The notes under the pieces were generated by a model that was given only the letters and a program-made list of their open reading frames with translations, was not told the DNA's origin and did not search any database. A stretch of 64,000 nucleotides of DNA from Trachythela sp. YZ-2020 (Eukaryota; Cnidaria; Anthozoa; Malacalcyonacea; Clavulariidae), in the NCBI GenBank assembly GCA_016169945.1, contig JADLSH010000279.1, positions 1,054,001-1,118,000 on the forward strand, read 5' to 3'. Both the position numbers and the translations under genes were made by a program. Of this stretch, positions 52,601 to 64,000 are shown one piece after another; positions within the stretch are counted from its first letter, which is position 1; each line of letters begins with the position of its first letter.

Positions 52601-54784
52601 GTAATTTGTAAATGGTGATGAAGATATTACACTAAACTAAACTTCATTATAGTGGTCTTGTATTTGGAGGAAAATAAATATAATTGAGTAATGTAGTTTA
52701 ATTTTCTTTCTCCTGTAAGTATCAACAGTTCAGAAGTTGACCACCATCTGCTGCTCTGTAAAACTTACTGAAATGTACCAATTTGTACATTTGTACCTGT
52801 GTTGTATTAGGATCAGCCACTTGGTCATATGTAAAGACTTTTGGATCTGGCTTGGAAAACAATGTCAATGATGTTCGAGATGTCACTTCTAAACATGGTT
52901 TATGATCAATTTCATTTGCATAGCTGTCAGGTGGTCGTACACGGACATACACTTTGATGTTATCATCACTAAGAGAGAAATGATATGAGGGTTTAGCATT
53001 GTTTCACCAACATTATTGAGTTCACAATATTTGGAATGAAAATATATTCCTAATGTAACTTGTTACTGCATTCCTAGAGCTTAAATTTATGTGAAAACAT
53101 GAAAAACTATTTAGGTCACATAGTGTATTATTAAATGAAACATTATTTTACACCAGTCATTACTGTAAATAATTTCATTTAATTTTACAAATTTATATAT
53201 AATTCTATATTGTAAAAGGTAAATTTAGTATATTACCTTATACCACCACCACTTGTACTCTCTAAGGTACCAAATCAACCAGACATTAAAGAAAAGGAAT
53301 TAAACATTTAGCTTACATTACAATATCAAAAGACTGTACAAGTACTAGCATATTAAATTTTTTCGACAGATACATGGCCACAAACTTTCGCAAATATTTC
53401 ACTCAGCAAATTACCTTTCCTACTTGTATTACACTTATCAACAACCATATCAAACAGAGGAAGCCTACAGCATTGACACTTTTAACAAAAGTTCTTTAAT
53501 ATTATGAAAAATCCGAACAAAATTCTAGTAAACAAACGTCTTCTTGTGCAAAAATACGAATTTGGCGCTTCAAAGCACAGCGTGAGTCCACGCGTGCTGA
53601 TCTCGCACTCACGCGCGAGGCACACGAATGTTAACTAAGAGTCACGTGTTTAATTAGAACGCTGGTTAGAGGATTGTAAACAAAGGCTTTTATAATCACT
53701 TTAGCCTTTTTAAATAGGGAAATTTGAAGATATTAAGACCGAAAATGCTGCTAAATATCTAAACAGACCATCCTGTTTTTATAAGTAATCTCAAAACTTA
53801 GAAATCCAGAACGACTGATGTGCAAATTCAGCGAAATTAAATGTTGTAATTATGCAATGTTTCTTACTGTGAATTGACGATTAAGGCACAAAAAGTAATT
53901 TCACGCATCAAGAATCGAACAAACCAGTCTACAAAAGGTCTTTCACCCCATGTAAACATCAACATAATTTAGCCACAACCAACGCAAAGATATAACATGC
54001 ATATAAACGGGCATTTTTGCATTCTACTGTAGTATAAAGTACTTTTAATACTGTGTTTTTATTAATTTGAACATTATGTGAGCACATTAAAACTCTCCCC
54101 CTGGAATAATGTTTCGAATTAATTGCATAGAAGGTCGCTTCCGACTTTGCAAACACAACAGGAGGTTCGATTCAAAACCGTAGCAAAAAATATGTTAGTT
54201 ACTATTTTAAAAAGCCGAAGGGCATAGACGCAAAGTGCTTGTAACTATGTCAACTCTGTAGTAAAATATATGAACCTTTTTGCTATTCTACTATAAGGAC
54301 GCTCGTTTTTAGCATTAATTTATCTACGCTATCCTATGTAAACATGCGTTATGTTTGGCGATATAATATATTTTACAATTTCGGGCAAAAATTGGGGCAT
54401 TCATTTCTTTAGTAACCGGTCAATGTTTGCATACAAACTTGAAGCGTAACTCGACCCTTTTTGGCCTATAGGCTTCAGAAATTATTCTTTGTAAATATAT
54501 TATATTCCATAGTAAAATACTTTGTACTCTACTACAAGACATGAATACTACAGTAAAGCTAAAGTAACTACATAAATATCGATCTTTCGAAATTGGGCTT
54601 CTAAATTTATCAAACTGTATATTCAATAGAACTGTATATTCAATGCAAAGCTAGGCTGTCAACGGATCGAAATAAGCAGGCTACCTGTTTAAGCTTAATG
54701 CCTTTTACCAATGCTTTACTCACTTGACTTTAGATTCTTTATTTTACTCGTCGGTGTGGTGTGGACAGGGGTCAAATTCGCCAT
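22568..54784 (-). CDS. KIF15: Kinesin-like protein KIF15 (kinesin-12), 40 exons
   Basis: Plus-end microtubule motor of the mitotic spindle (kinesin-12 family). Exons read on the minus strand, right to left: 54724-54784, 53237-53261, 52797-52968, 51665-51741, 51531-51568, 51035-51132, 48961-49140, 48094-48195, 47889-47996, 46934-47060, 46042-46100, 45851-45914, 44785-44872, 44350-44382, 43997-44151, 43735-43797, 43097-43204, 42243-42336, 41952-42147, 41091-41277, 40630-40707, 40121-40471, 39547-39652, 38547-38677, 36849-36926, 36527-36643, 35778-35927, 34718-34804, 33894-33956, 33239-33319, 33079-33162, 32442-32540, 29690-29737, 27938-28239, 26728-26815, 26242-26279, 26084-26155, 25318-25402, 24280-24411, 22568-22663. 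All have AG acceptors, GT donors (one GC) and compatible phases. Total is 4,320 nt when one surplus base in exon 10 is ignored: 1,439 residues, against 1,388 in human KIF15. Further short exons could have been missed in the larger introns. Confidence 0.93.
22903..23141. mobile_element. MITE with AGAATAGGAAATGA ends, copy 1
   Basis: Termini CACAGAATAGGAAATGACCA and its near-complement ending TCATTTCCTATTCTATG form inverted repeats. A second copy in the same orientation is at 47160-47377, lacking about 25 bp near the left end. The 82-codon ORF here is repeat-derived. Confidence 0.8.
23165..23655. repeat. 11/12-bp satellite of TATCCATAC / TATCCATAG units
   Basis: About 490 bp made of two alternating variants, CCATACTATAT and CCATAGTATAT, with interspersed CCATGCATAGTATAT. 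Since ATACTAT and ATAGTAT are reverse complements, blocks can pair with one another and with themselves. The repeat produces an artefactual Tyr/Met/Asp/Ile ORF on the minus strand. Confidence 0.93.
23975..24141. mobile_element. Foldback element with internal 16-bp repeats
   Basis: Arms CCTGAAAAATACAATAAGAA and its complement (ending TTTTTCAGG) enclose GTTTCGAGCGAAGGCCCTTC and four copies of GCAGACGAAGGGCCTG. It lies in the intron/3' region between KIF15 exons 39 and 40. Confidence 0.8.
24280..44872 (-). CDS. KIF15: KIF15 neck and coiled-coil stalk exons
   Basis: Exons 13-39 begin with the neck [21 protein letters not shown] and continue as about 1,000 residues of Glu/Lys/Leu/Gln-rich heptad sequence. 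A less ordered stretch with Ser/Pro/Thr and SPKK-like text ([10 protein letters not shown], about 40400-40471) may be a phosphorylation site region. Exon 39 contains [17 protein letters not shown], matching the conserved GHQN.-.QKIQY tail motif of KIF15 (also related to HMMR), which confirms the C-terminal identity. The exon at 43735-43797 ends with a GC donor (CAG|GCAAGT). Confidence 0.9.
25020..25290. mobile_element. tRNA-derived SINE/foldback element with a nested MITE
   Basis: Positions 25038-25075 carry a tRNA-like A-box region (TCTGTAGCTCAGTTGGTTGG). From 25210 on the text GCAACTGCTCCTGGCTAGGT to CACCTCCTACTA matches the right arm of the element at 32670-33045. A second element interrupts it at about 25083-25196: arms GCCTCGTACCCAAGCGCTTTT and complement, flanked by GGCCAGAGCGC on both sides. 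KIF15 intron 38. Confidence 0.75.
25495..25692 (+). repeat. Dispersed repeat with C-run and GATCAAGTTGGATAC end
   Basis: Begins GAGATGGATTTACCGGGGG and ends TACCAGATCAAGTTGGATAC near ATCCCTG. The same ends recur at about 39060-39422 in a longer copy and at about 51455-51490 as a fragment. Ends are partly complementary (GGATTTAC.../...GGATACATCCCTG). Class not identified. Confidence 0.6.
25700..26037 (+). mobile_element. 5'-truncated non-LTR (LINE) retrotransposon 3' end
   Basis: The frame from 25747 reads [20 protein letters not shown] and then LYSFKRSLN, the pattern at the very C-terminus of many LINE reverse transcriptase ORFs (SF.Y.G...WN.LP......FK..L). It is followed by a T-rich 3'UTR and a (TATG)n tail at 26010-26036. 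Only the last part of the element is present. KIF15 intron. Confidence 0.75.
26857..27002. mobile_element. Foldback MITE
   Basis: Arms ATATCATACACGAGAAGGAG...TTATTATAGTGATTT and inverted AAATCACTATAATAAACGAC...GTGTATGATAT, each about 45 bp, with an internal second inverted part. KIF15 intron between exons 34 and 35. Confidence 0.75.
28550..28930. repeat. Palindrome-rich block of GACGAATTTAATTCG words
   Basis: The words GACGAATTTAATTC, TCGAATTTAATTCAGAC and ATACGACGTCGTATGAAACG recur in both orientations over ~380 bp. The first and last ~70 bp are roughly complementary, so a decayed foldback element is likely. The ORF at 28246-28605 that runs into it is not supported as a gene. Confidence 0.65.
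29162..29325. mobile_element. Diverged copy of the TTTACACACTGCGATTTGTC MITE
   Basis: Starts TTTTACACTGCGATTTGTCA and ends with GACAAATCGCAAAGTCAAA; the interior (CACGTTAATGATATTTGAAAA, CATCTGACAACATCAC) matches the better-kept copy at 37098-37273. A/T-rich palindromes (TGCATGCATTATTCATGCA) follow to 29412. Confidence 0.7.
29590..29672 (+). repeat. (AAAC)n-type low-complexity tract
   Basis: Repeated AAACAAACAAACGAAC and AAACCCAAAAC words for about 80 bp, immediately 3' on the minus strand of the KIF15 exon at 29690-29737. It is intronic. Confidence 0.85.
30632..30860. repeat. Minisatellite with nine CACGTG E-boxes
   Basis: Units of about 20-23 bp alternate TATCACGTGGACAGTGATAAG and TATCACGTGGACAGTTGCTGAAG. 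CACGTG occurs nine times (near 30640, 30660, 30683, 30705, 30728, 30749, 30772, 30792, 30815), with a degenerate TTACGTGG and further isolated sites near 30889 and 30975. It lies in the KIF15 intron between exons 32 and 33. Confidence 0.92.
31125..31715. repeat. Degenerate ~125-bp tandem repeat
   Basis: Four to five units share GACACTACTT(C/G)AAAGTACT(T/C)AAAAGTACTGTG, AATTCTGCCTCAAGTAAATG and CATTGTAAGATGACTGT. The two central units (about 31375-31500 and 31500-31620) are the most similar; the outer ones are worn. KIF15 intron 32. Confidence 0.85.
32006..32385. mobile_element. hAT-like MITE with GATTAATCG repeats
   Basis: Ends TTAGAGCTGCTCCC and GGGAGCAGCTCT are inverted; ATATTCTC flanks both sides as an 8-bp target duplication. 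ATCGATTAATCG words cluster next to both ends. No coding capacity. It lies in the KIF15 intron just before exon 32 in genome order. Confidence 0.8.
32670..33045. mobile_element. Foldback element with tRNA-like core and 14-bp target duplication
   Basis: The element is bounded by CAATACAACTGTAG direct repeats (32656-32669 and 33046-33059). Two ~95-bp arms are inverted copies: AGGTGTTAGTAGATGGAGTA on the left and TACTAACACCTCCTACTA-type text on the right, both leading to a GGCCTAAGTTGC(A) block. Between them, on the minus strand, is a tRNA-like segment with A-box TAGCTCAGTTGG and B-box GGTTCAATTCC (about 32748-32828). Confidence 0.85.
34924..35270. mobile_element. MITE with GGGACCGGTCATTATTTATG ends
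   Basis: The ~48-bp termini are inverted: GGGACCGGTCATTATTTATGG plus a GGGGTGGGGGC block, and the complement ending in CCGGTCCC. TTA stands at both outer borders, suggesting a 3-bp target duplication of the PIF/Harbinger sort. KIF15 intron 27. Confidence 0.82.
35990..36280. repeat. 16-bp tandem repeat within a GAGAGTT-rich element
   Basis: AGAGAATTGGCAAGCG is repeated four to five times (about 35990-36058). The following 200 bp are rich in CATGAGAGTTG and CAACTCTC words and match parts of the element at 47090-47620. Confidence 0.75.
36290..36480 (-). mobile_element. Partial tRNA-SINE copy (body only)
   Basis: Shares GGAAACCGGAGTACCCGGAG, AAACCCAC and GACTCATGTCTGATCAGGG with the fuller copies at 58396-58732 and 62086-62600, but lacks the tRNA-like head. 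Confidence 0.75.
37098..37273. mobile_element. MITE with AAGGTACGTTTACAC ends
   Basis: Termini AAGGTACGTTTACACACTGC and complement ending GTGTAAACGTACCTT, with GATTTGTCGGGCCGATTT at the inner side of both ends. Interior has no gene. KIF15 intron 24. Confidence 0.88.
37350..38073. mobile_element. Long foldback element (two ~270-bp arms)
   Basis: The left arm (37350-37617) and right arm (about 37795-38073) are inverted copies: for instance GACGGCCGGCCAA against TTGGCCGGCCGTC, GCCAACAGGCATTTTCTTAA against TTAAGAAAATGCCTGTTGGC, and AACAAGACTATATATGTTGC against its complement. The loop is about 180 bp. No transposase. Confidence 0.9.
38075..38490. mobile_element. MITE with GGGCTGATTAC / AGCCCGG ends
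   Basis: Starts AAGGGGCTGATTACTTTTCA and ends near ATGTAATCGGCTCCTAAGG, an imperfect inverted pair. The words TCAGCCCGG and CCGGGCTGA recur inside. It directly abuts the 37350-38073 foldback element. Confidence 0.75.
38985..39422. mobile_element. SINE remnant joined to a dispersed repeat
   Basis: 38985-39055 is a remnant of the tRNA-like core element (GGCAGGAATCGAACCTGCGC, CAACTGAGTTACACAG on plus, antisense to a tRNA). From 39060 to 39422 a longer copy of the repeat at 25495-25692 follows, with G- and C-runs and the end ATCATGCTGGATCCATCCCTG. Confidence 0.65.
39850..40062. mobile_element. Foldback MITE between KIF15 exons 22 and 23
   Basis: Arms CAGCTGAGTCAAAATGAACC...GAGCACCTCAATATTAG and the complement CTAATATTGAGGTGCTC...TTTGACTCAGCTG pair over about 55 bp. 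The interior frame (39863-40114) is a by-product. Confidence 0.82.
42675..42868 (-). mobile_element. tRNA-derived SINE, partial copy
   Basis: On the minus strand it starts GGCTTCGGTGGCGCAGTCGT (A-box region), contains GAGTTCGATTCTCGCTGGGA (B-box region) and continues with TTTTCTCCGGGCACTCCGGT. It is the same family as the copies at 58396-58732 and 62086-62600 and lacks their (CTTA)n tail. Confidence 0.82.
44450..44655. repeat. Dispersed element with ATTACATAGGTGATTATT words
   Basis: Contains GAATAATTTTTTAGTAAAATTACATAGGTG and an inverted end CTATGTAATTTTACTAATT; the text AACGCTGATTGGTTGCGCTA (or complement) is shared with 51790-51915. Probably a MITE family with two copies in this gene. Confidence 0.6.
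44690..44785. repeat. ~38-bp tandem repeat reaching a KIF15 splice donor
   Basis: Two and a half units of CGGATATGTTGGATAAAATA plus a spacer with ATACATAT. The last unit abuts the exon at 44785-44872, and the donor sequence GTATTTTATCC (minus) is itself the end of a unit. Confidence 0.88.
44917..45810. mobile_element. Composite MITE: outer foldback with a second MITE nested inside
   Basis: Outer arms: left TACAGCCTAATTTTTTATTTG...AATAGAGCATGA (about 44930-44972), right TCATGCTCTATTGAAATATC...TTAGGCTGTA (about 45760-45800). Inside, 44975-45344 is the inverted second copy of the element at 21304-21678, with broken reading frame. KIF15 intron 12. Confidence 0.82.
45851..52968 (-). CDS. KIF15: KIF15 motor-domain exons
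   Basis: Exons 3-12 encode the kinesin ATPase head. In order: [10 protein letters not shown] (first strand), the P-loop GQTGSGKT split across the 51665 and 51531 exons, [27 protein letters not shown], the switch I text [17 protein letters not shown], the switch II text [17 protein letters not shown], the [11 protein letters not shown] helix, DSLGGNAR and [18 protein letters not shown] leading to the neck. All nucleotide-binding residues expected in an active motor are present. The sequence [16 protein letters not shown] and the following neck [15 protein letters not shown] are diagnostic for KIF15 rather than other kinesins. Confidence 0.94.
46368..46498. repeat. Interstitial telomere-like repeats
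   Basis: Perfect and degenerate CCCTAA units (AACCCTAACCCTAATCCTAACC and similar) run for ~65 bp and then occur in two further short clusters, separated by AAAGTCTAAAAATAGTAACTG, itself repeated and present in inverted form just before (46320-46345). KIF15 intron between exons 10 and 11. Confidence 0.9.
46934..47060 (-). CDS. KIF15: KIF15 exon 10 with a +1 frameshift
   Basis: The exon should read EAGSINK followed by [35 protein letters not shown]. It opens in phase 0 after RLK, but at AACAAAGTCG (about 47040-47043) there is one base more than the 126 nt needed. Read literally, the frame hits TAA within fourteen codons. Both sides of the shift are intact and conserved. A surplus A in the AAA run (sequencing or assembly error) is the simplest reading; a true null allele is the alternative. 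Confidence 0.85.
47090..47620. mobile_element. GAGAGTT element with the AGAATAGGAAATGA MITE nested in it
   Basis: The outer text is rich in GAGAGTTAATGAGAGT on the left and AACTCTCATCAACTCTC on the right; ends read CCGGTCAAATAAACGAGAAT and ATTCTCGTTTGACCAGG. The nested MITE (47160-47377) matches 22903-23141. KIF15 intron 9. Confidence 0.75.
47628..47856. mobile_element. MITE with GGGGCCGGTTGTTCAAAAG ends, copy 1
   Basis: Ends GGGGCCGGTTGTTCAAAAGC and the inverted form CTTTTGAACAACCGGCCCC enclose GTTAACC(C)TGGGTTA words. A second copy, in opposite orientation, lies at 52331-52565. This terminal sequence is widespread among metazoan MITEs. Confidence 0.9.
48312..48738. mobile_element. MITE with CCAGGGCGCGAAATAACGGC ends
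   Basis: Left CCAGGGCGCGAAATAACGGC and right GCCGTTATTTCGCGCCCTGG are perfect inverted repeats. GACCGG and CCGGTC words repeat inside. It overlaps no exon; KIF15 intron 7. Confidence 0.9.
49225..49575. mobile_element. Element of CAACTTGTTGA repeats with inverted ends
   Basis: Ends ACACGCGTAAAAACGCA and complement-like GAGATTTTTACGTGTGT; the interior repeats AACTTGTTGA(C/G)AAG many times. A short relative occurs at 22745-22830. KIF15 intron 6. Confidence 0.65.
49805..50103. repeat. 15-bp minisatellite (GGAGTTCCCCAATTA), about 20 units
   Basis: Essentially perfect 15-bp units. As 15 is divisible by three, both strands stay open in several frames, giving long pentapeptide-repeat ORFs (IGELL on minus, GVPQL and IRSSP on plus) that are by-products. 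KIF15 intron 6. Confidence 0.96.
50268..50623. mobile_element. hAT-type MITE, 8-bp target duplication
   Basis: Ends TAGTGCTGTGC and GCACAGCACTA; 8-bp GAGTGGTT at both flanks (50260-50267, 50624-50631). CTCCGGCTCCGGC words recur near both ends. KIF15 intron 6. Confidence 0.9.
52331..52565. mobile_element. MITE with GGGGCCGGTTGTTCAAAAG ends, copy 2
   Basis: Inverted relative to 47628-47856 and highly similar along its length (ATCTGCTGTTCTGTATACTT, GGGAAACTTGTATGAAAGTT). KIF15 intron between exons 3 and 4. Confidence 0.9.
53262..54723. other. KIF15 intron 1
   Basis: About 1.46 kb of AT-rich sequence without recognised gene or repeat, except GC-richer 53565-53650 with CACGCGTG-type words. Bounded by GTGAGT and a TTAG acceptor. 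Confidence 0.55.
54724..54784 (-). CDS. KIF15: KIF15 first coding exon
   Basis: ATG at 54784-54782 gives [20 protein letters not shown] and one base before GTGAGT. That base plus AG of the 25-bp exon at 53237-53261 forms Lys, continuing STSGGGIS and then DDNIKV of the motor. Another in-frame ATG is two codons upstream (54790). Choice rests on phase and splice sites; the N-terminus is not conserved enough to prove it. Confidence 0.7.
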
Positions 54785-55570
54785 TTGCATGTAATTATTG
54801 TAATACCCAATTCAAACGATTCTGTTGCCATTTAGATTAGACAGAACTCAGACTTTATTATAAGTCTTTCCAATGTTATATTGTCGACTGCTCATGGGAC
54901 TATAAACCGATGCTGATCGTTTAATGTATGGTAATTAATTCAGCAGGTCGATTCAGTTTAATTACAAGAATGTATATTACAAGCTGGAATTAAAACAACG
55001 CATTAAGTTGCCTGTTAAAAAGTAACTTGGTTAAACATTTAATCCGCAAATCAACATTGCAAAATATTTGAATGGGATATCATTTTTGCCAAGCAGTTTC
55101 GCAATTTTTTGACAAACGTTCTGTCGTTAGGGGAGCCTATTTGACTGGCCTAAGGTTGAACAATATGGGGCTTATTTTGAGGGTGCATTTATATGGTACC
55201 ATGGGCACTATTTGTAACCCTGTCTTTACGCATTTCACACCCATGTAGGTTACTAGGGTAACCAGAAAATATGAAGTGTCTCAGTGCGAGGAAAAAACCT
55301 GGGCGAGACCACTGGGCGAGACTCGTTTCAGTCGCGCATCCCACGTTGAATGATGGGAATGCAACAACCTTGTTTCCAGGGCTATATTTCACTCGGAATG
55401 CAACAGTTCTGGAGGCATGGCATTGGGCCTTTACGTCCTATTGTTCTGTTGAGATGTAAAATCTACAACCCATAGATTGTAGATTTCCGCTCTTTTCTCC
55501 CGATGTAACTTACAGTTGGGCTGTTCTACAAGAGACAATTTGCAGTATATTGCTATATTGAAGGCCAGTC

Positions 55571-56262
55571 CTAAGGGGCGGACCATTTGATTTTTGATGC
55601 GGGGGCGTGTAGATTTTGATTGAGCCCGATATTTTTTCTTCACCTCCTGAGGCAACCTCGCAAGCCAGGGTCTTTGCTCCCGAGGCTGTTCGATATTTTT
55701 TGTTGTTCAAGGCTCTCGCACGATATTTTTTTGTGTGCACATATAAAGTATGTATATATTACATGAAATCCCTGTGATGAGATGTAACTTTGTATATGAC
55801 ACTCTTAAAGTCATTGATTTGAGGAGCATAGCTTAGTATCATGGTTGATTGAATAGAAACTAGTATTGGTGGGAGCTCTTGAGGCATGTCATGCAACATC
55901 AGTCCAGGACCTTTTGTCACATGAGAACAATTTTACAATAAAATTTTCATCGTCTGTAATAGCCGTTAAAATTTAGCCTGTGGGATAAAATTTTTAGGGG
56001 GCCGGACCCCCCGGTTCTCAAACGGTATTTCGTGCATTATGAGACCACTCTCGTCGACTGACCCCAGATAGTATACATTCAAAATTGTGTATACTGGTTC
56101 AGAGTATTAGTTACTAAATAATTGTTCAGTCTTCTGGAAAGGCGATATTTTTTATTGCCGTTTGTTCTTGCTCGATATTATTTTTTTAGTTGAAGTGCTT
56201 GCTCGATATTTATTTTGGAATTCTACCCGCCCCGCATCAAAAATCAAATGGTCCACCCCTAA
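55571..56262. mobile_element. Non-autonomous DNA transposon (~690 bp)
   Basis: Ends AGGGGCGGACCATTTGATTT...GATGCGGG and CCCGCATC...AAATCAAATGGTCCACCCCT are inverted over ~30 bp; CCTAA or CTAA is present at both borders. GATATTTTTT words repeat inside. No transposase; the ORFs crossing 55431-55740 are by-products. Confidence 0.85.
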
Positions 56263-56831
56263 GATATATTTTGTAGTACATAAAAGCAGATCGAAATACC
56301 ACGAAATGATCTTCTAACGTAACGTCACACAATTCGCACCACAAATAAGAAATTTTATACACATTCTTTTAATTTCGTCAATTTTAACGACTTTGCGGGC
56401 AATATTCGCACCGTCCCCATTCCATTAAACCGGACTTTTGCACTAACCTTGTAGAATTTACAATTGTATTTGAGACTTTCGTGCAGCAAACCTCAAATTT
56501 ATACGATACTTACAACATAATGTGATGTCACCTTATGTATATCCAACCGACAATTTTAATCTAAAACAAAACATACTCCGACTAGAAGCATCTTGTGCAC
56601 TCAAAAATTGGAGTAATCAACAAGAAAACAAGATGCACGGTAATACTTCGCCAGGCTTGCTTTCCCTGGCTGAAGAGAATTTGATTACTGAGTCCCCTTG
56701 AGAAGGTTTAACGTGCCACTTACCCCTTCAAGTATAATTTTTCGTGTGTGTAATATTTGGGTCATTCCAAGAAGAAATGTCAACTATCTTCGGTGTAAAA
56801 AACTTCAACTTGATAAACTTATTTTTCGCTG

Positions 56832-57190
56832 TCAAAGTTGCTGGATCTTATGAGATGAATTTTAACAGCAAAAAACTAAGGCAAACTAATTTGCAATTCA
56901 TCTAATGACATCATATCCGGCATTGCTGGATCTTATGAGATGAATTTTAACAGCAAAAAACTAAGGCAAACTAATTTGCAATTCATCTAATGACATCATA
57001 TCCGGCAACTTCTGCAGTGAAAAAGTCAATAAAAACGAGTTTTTTTCCAACAAGAATATACCGTAGTACATTTCTTCTTATAAGGACCCATATGTTTCAC
57101 ATACCAACAATCATATTTGGGGTTAAATCGCAACTAAAATCGAAACTACCAACAATCATATTTGGGGTTAAATCGAAACTAAAATCGAAA
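56832..57190 (+). repeat. Two short tandem duplications
   Basis: A ~95-bp block starting GCTGGATCTTATGAGATGAA and ending CATCATATCCGGCA is present twice in a row (to about 57006), and a ~44-bp block ACCAACAATCATATTTGGGG plus AAATCGAAACTAAAATCG is present twice at 57101-57190. Confidence 0.9.
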
Positions 57191-57347
57191 CATTACCGCG
57201 TAATTTATTTTCGAATACTCAAATCTTGAGTGCACAAGATGCTCCCTGTCCGGAGTATGTTTTGGTTTATGTTACCTTATTGTCTGATGCGAGTCTTGAA
57301 AATACGAATCTCTGATTTATATCATAATTTTTGTGATACGAGTATCG

Positions 57348-64000
<6,653 letters not shown>

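Larger units (their letters stand above)
54791..57347. other. Intergenic region between TAF4 and KIF15
   Basis: Head of KIF15 (promoter presumably 54791-55570) and tail of TAF4. Contains the DNA transposon at 55571-56262 and a duplicated 83-bp block at 56832-57006. An AATAAA on the minus strand (57204-57209) about 140 nt after the TAF4 stop is a likely poly(A) signal. No gene seen. Confidence 0.6.

Overview
The window looks like genomic DNA from an invertebrate metazoan, most probably a cnidarian such as a coral or sea anemone. The grounds are AT-rich sequence, genes split by many short introns, abundant MITEs, SINEs and satellites, and a local expansion of short single-exon rhodopsin-like receptors. 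The phylum is an inference; no taxonomic marker was read.

Region 1 (1-22,560) is a tandem array of class A GPCR genes, each one uninterrupted ORF of about 280 codons. Three nearly identical copies lie on the minus strand (418-4310) in 1.52-kb repeat units. Three copies of a second subtype (type B) follow on the plus strand (5161-10214), and then four complete type A copies on the plus strand (11019-21184), one 5'-truncated copy (18895-19269) and one 3'-tail relic (about 12325-12375). The spacers share a ~100-bp element, repeated boxes containing ATTGG (inverted CCAAT), GC-rich minisatellites and dated transposon insertions: a Penelope-like fragment and two hAT-type elements. For two of these insertions, paralogous spacers in the same array keep the empty site.

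Region 2 (22,568-54,784, minus strand) is one kinesin-12/KIF15-type gene. I assembled 40 exons by hand, each with splice signals and matching phases, giving 1,439 codons plus stop once a single extra base in exon 10 is discounted. That base shifts the frame inside the motor domain and is either an assembly error or a real lesion. The introns carry most of the mobile and satellite DNA: foldback elements, tRNA-derived SINEs, nested MITEs, an E-box minisatellite, interstitial telomere-like repeats and a 15-bp minisatellite.

Region 3 (57,348-64,000, minus strand) is the 3' part of TAF4, the TFIID subunit. Eleven exons give 365 codons ending in the conserved C-terminus; the 5' end lies beyond the window. 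TAF4 and KIF15 are in the same orientation, separated by about 2.6 kb that holds a 690-bp DNA transposon.

The two large genes are unrelated housekeeping functions (mitotic spindle motor; core transcription). The receptor array is a separate, fast-evolving unit that presumably serves chemosensory or peptide/small-molecule signalling. No CRISPR, operon or prokaryotic feature was seen.
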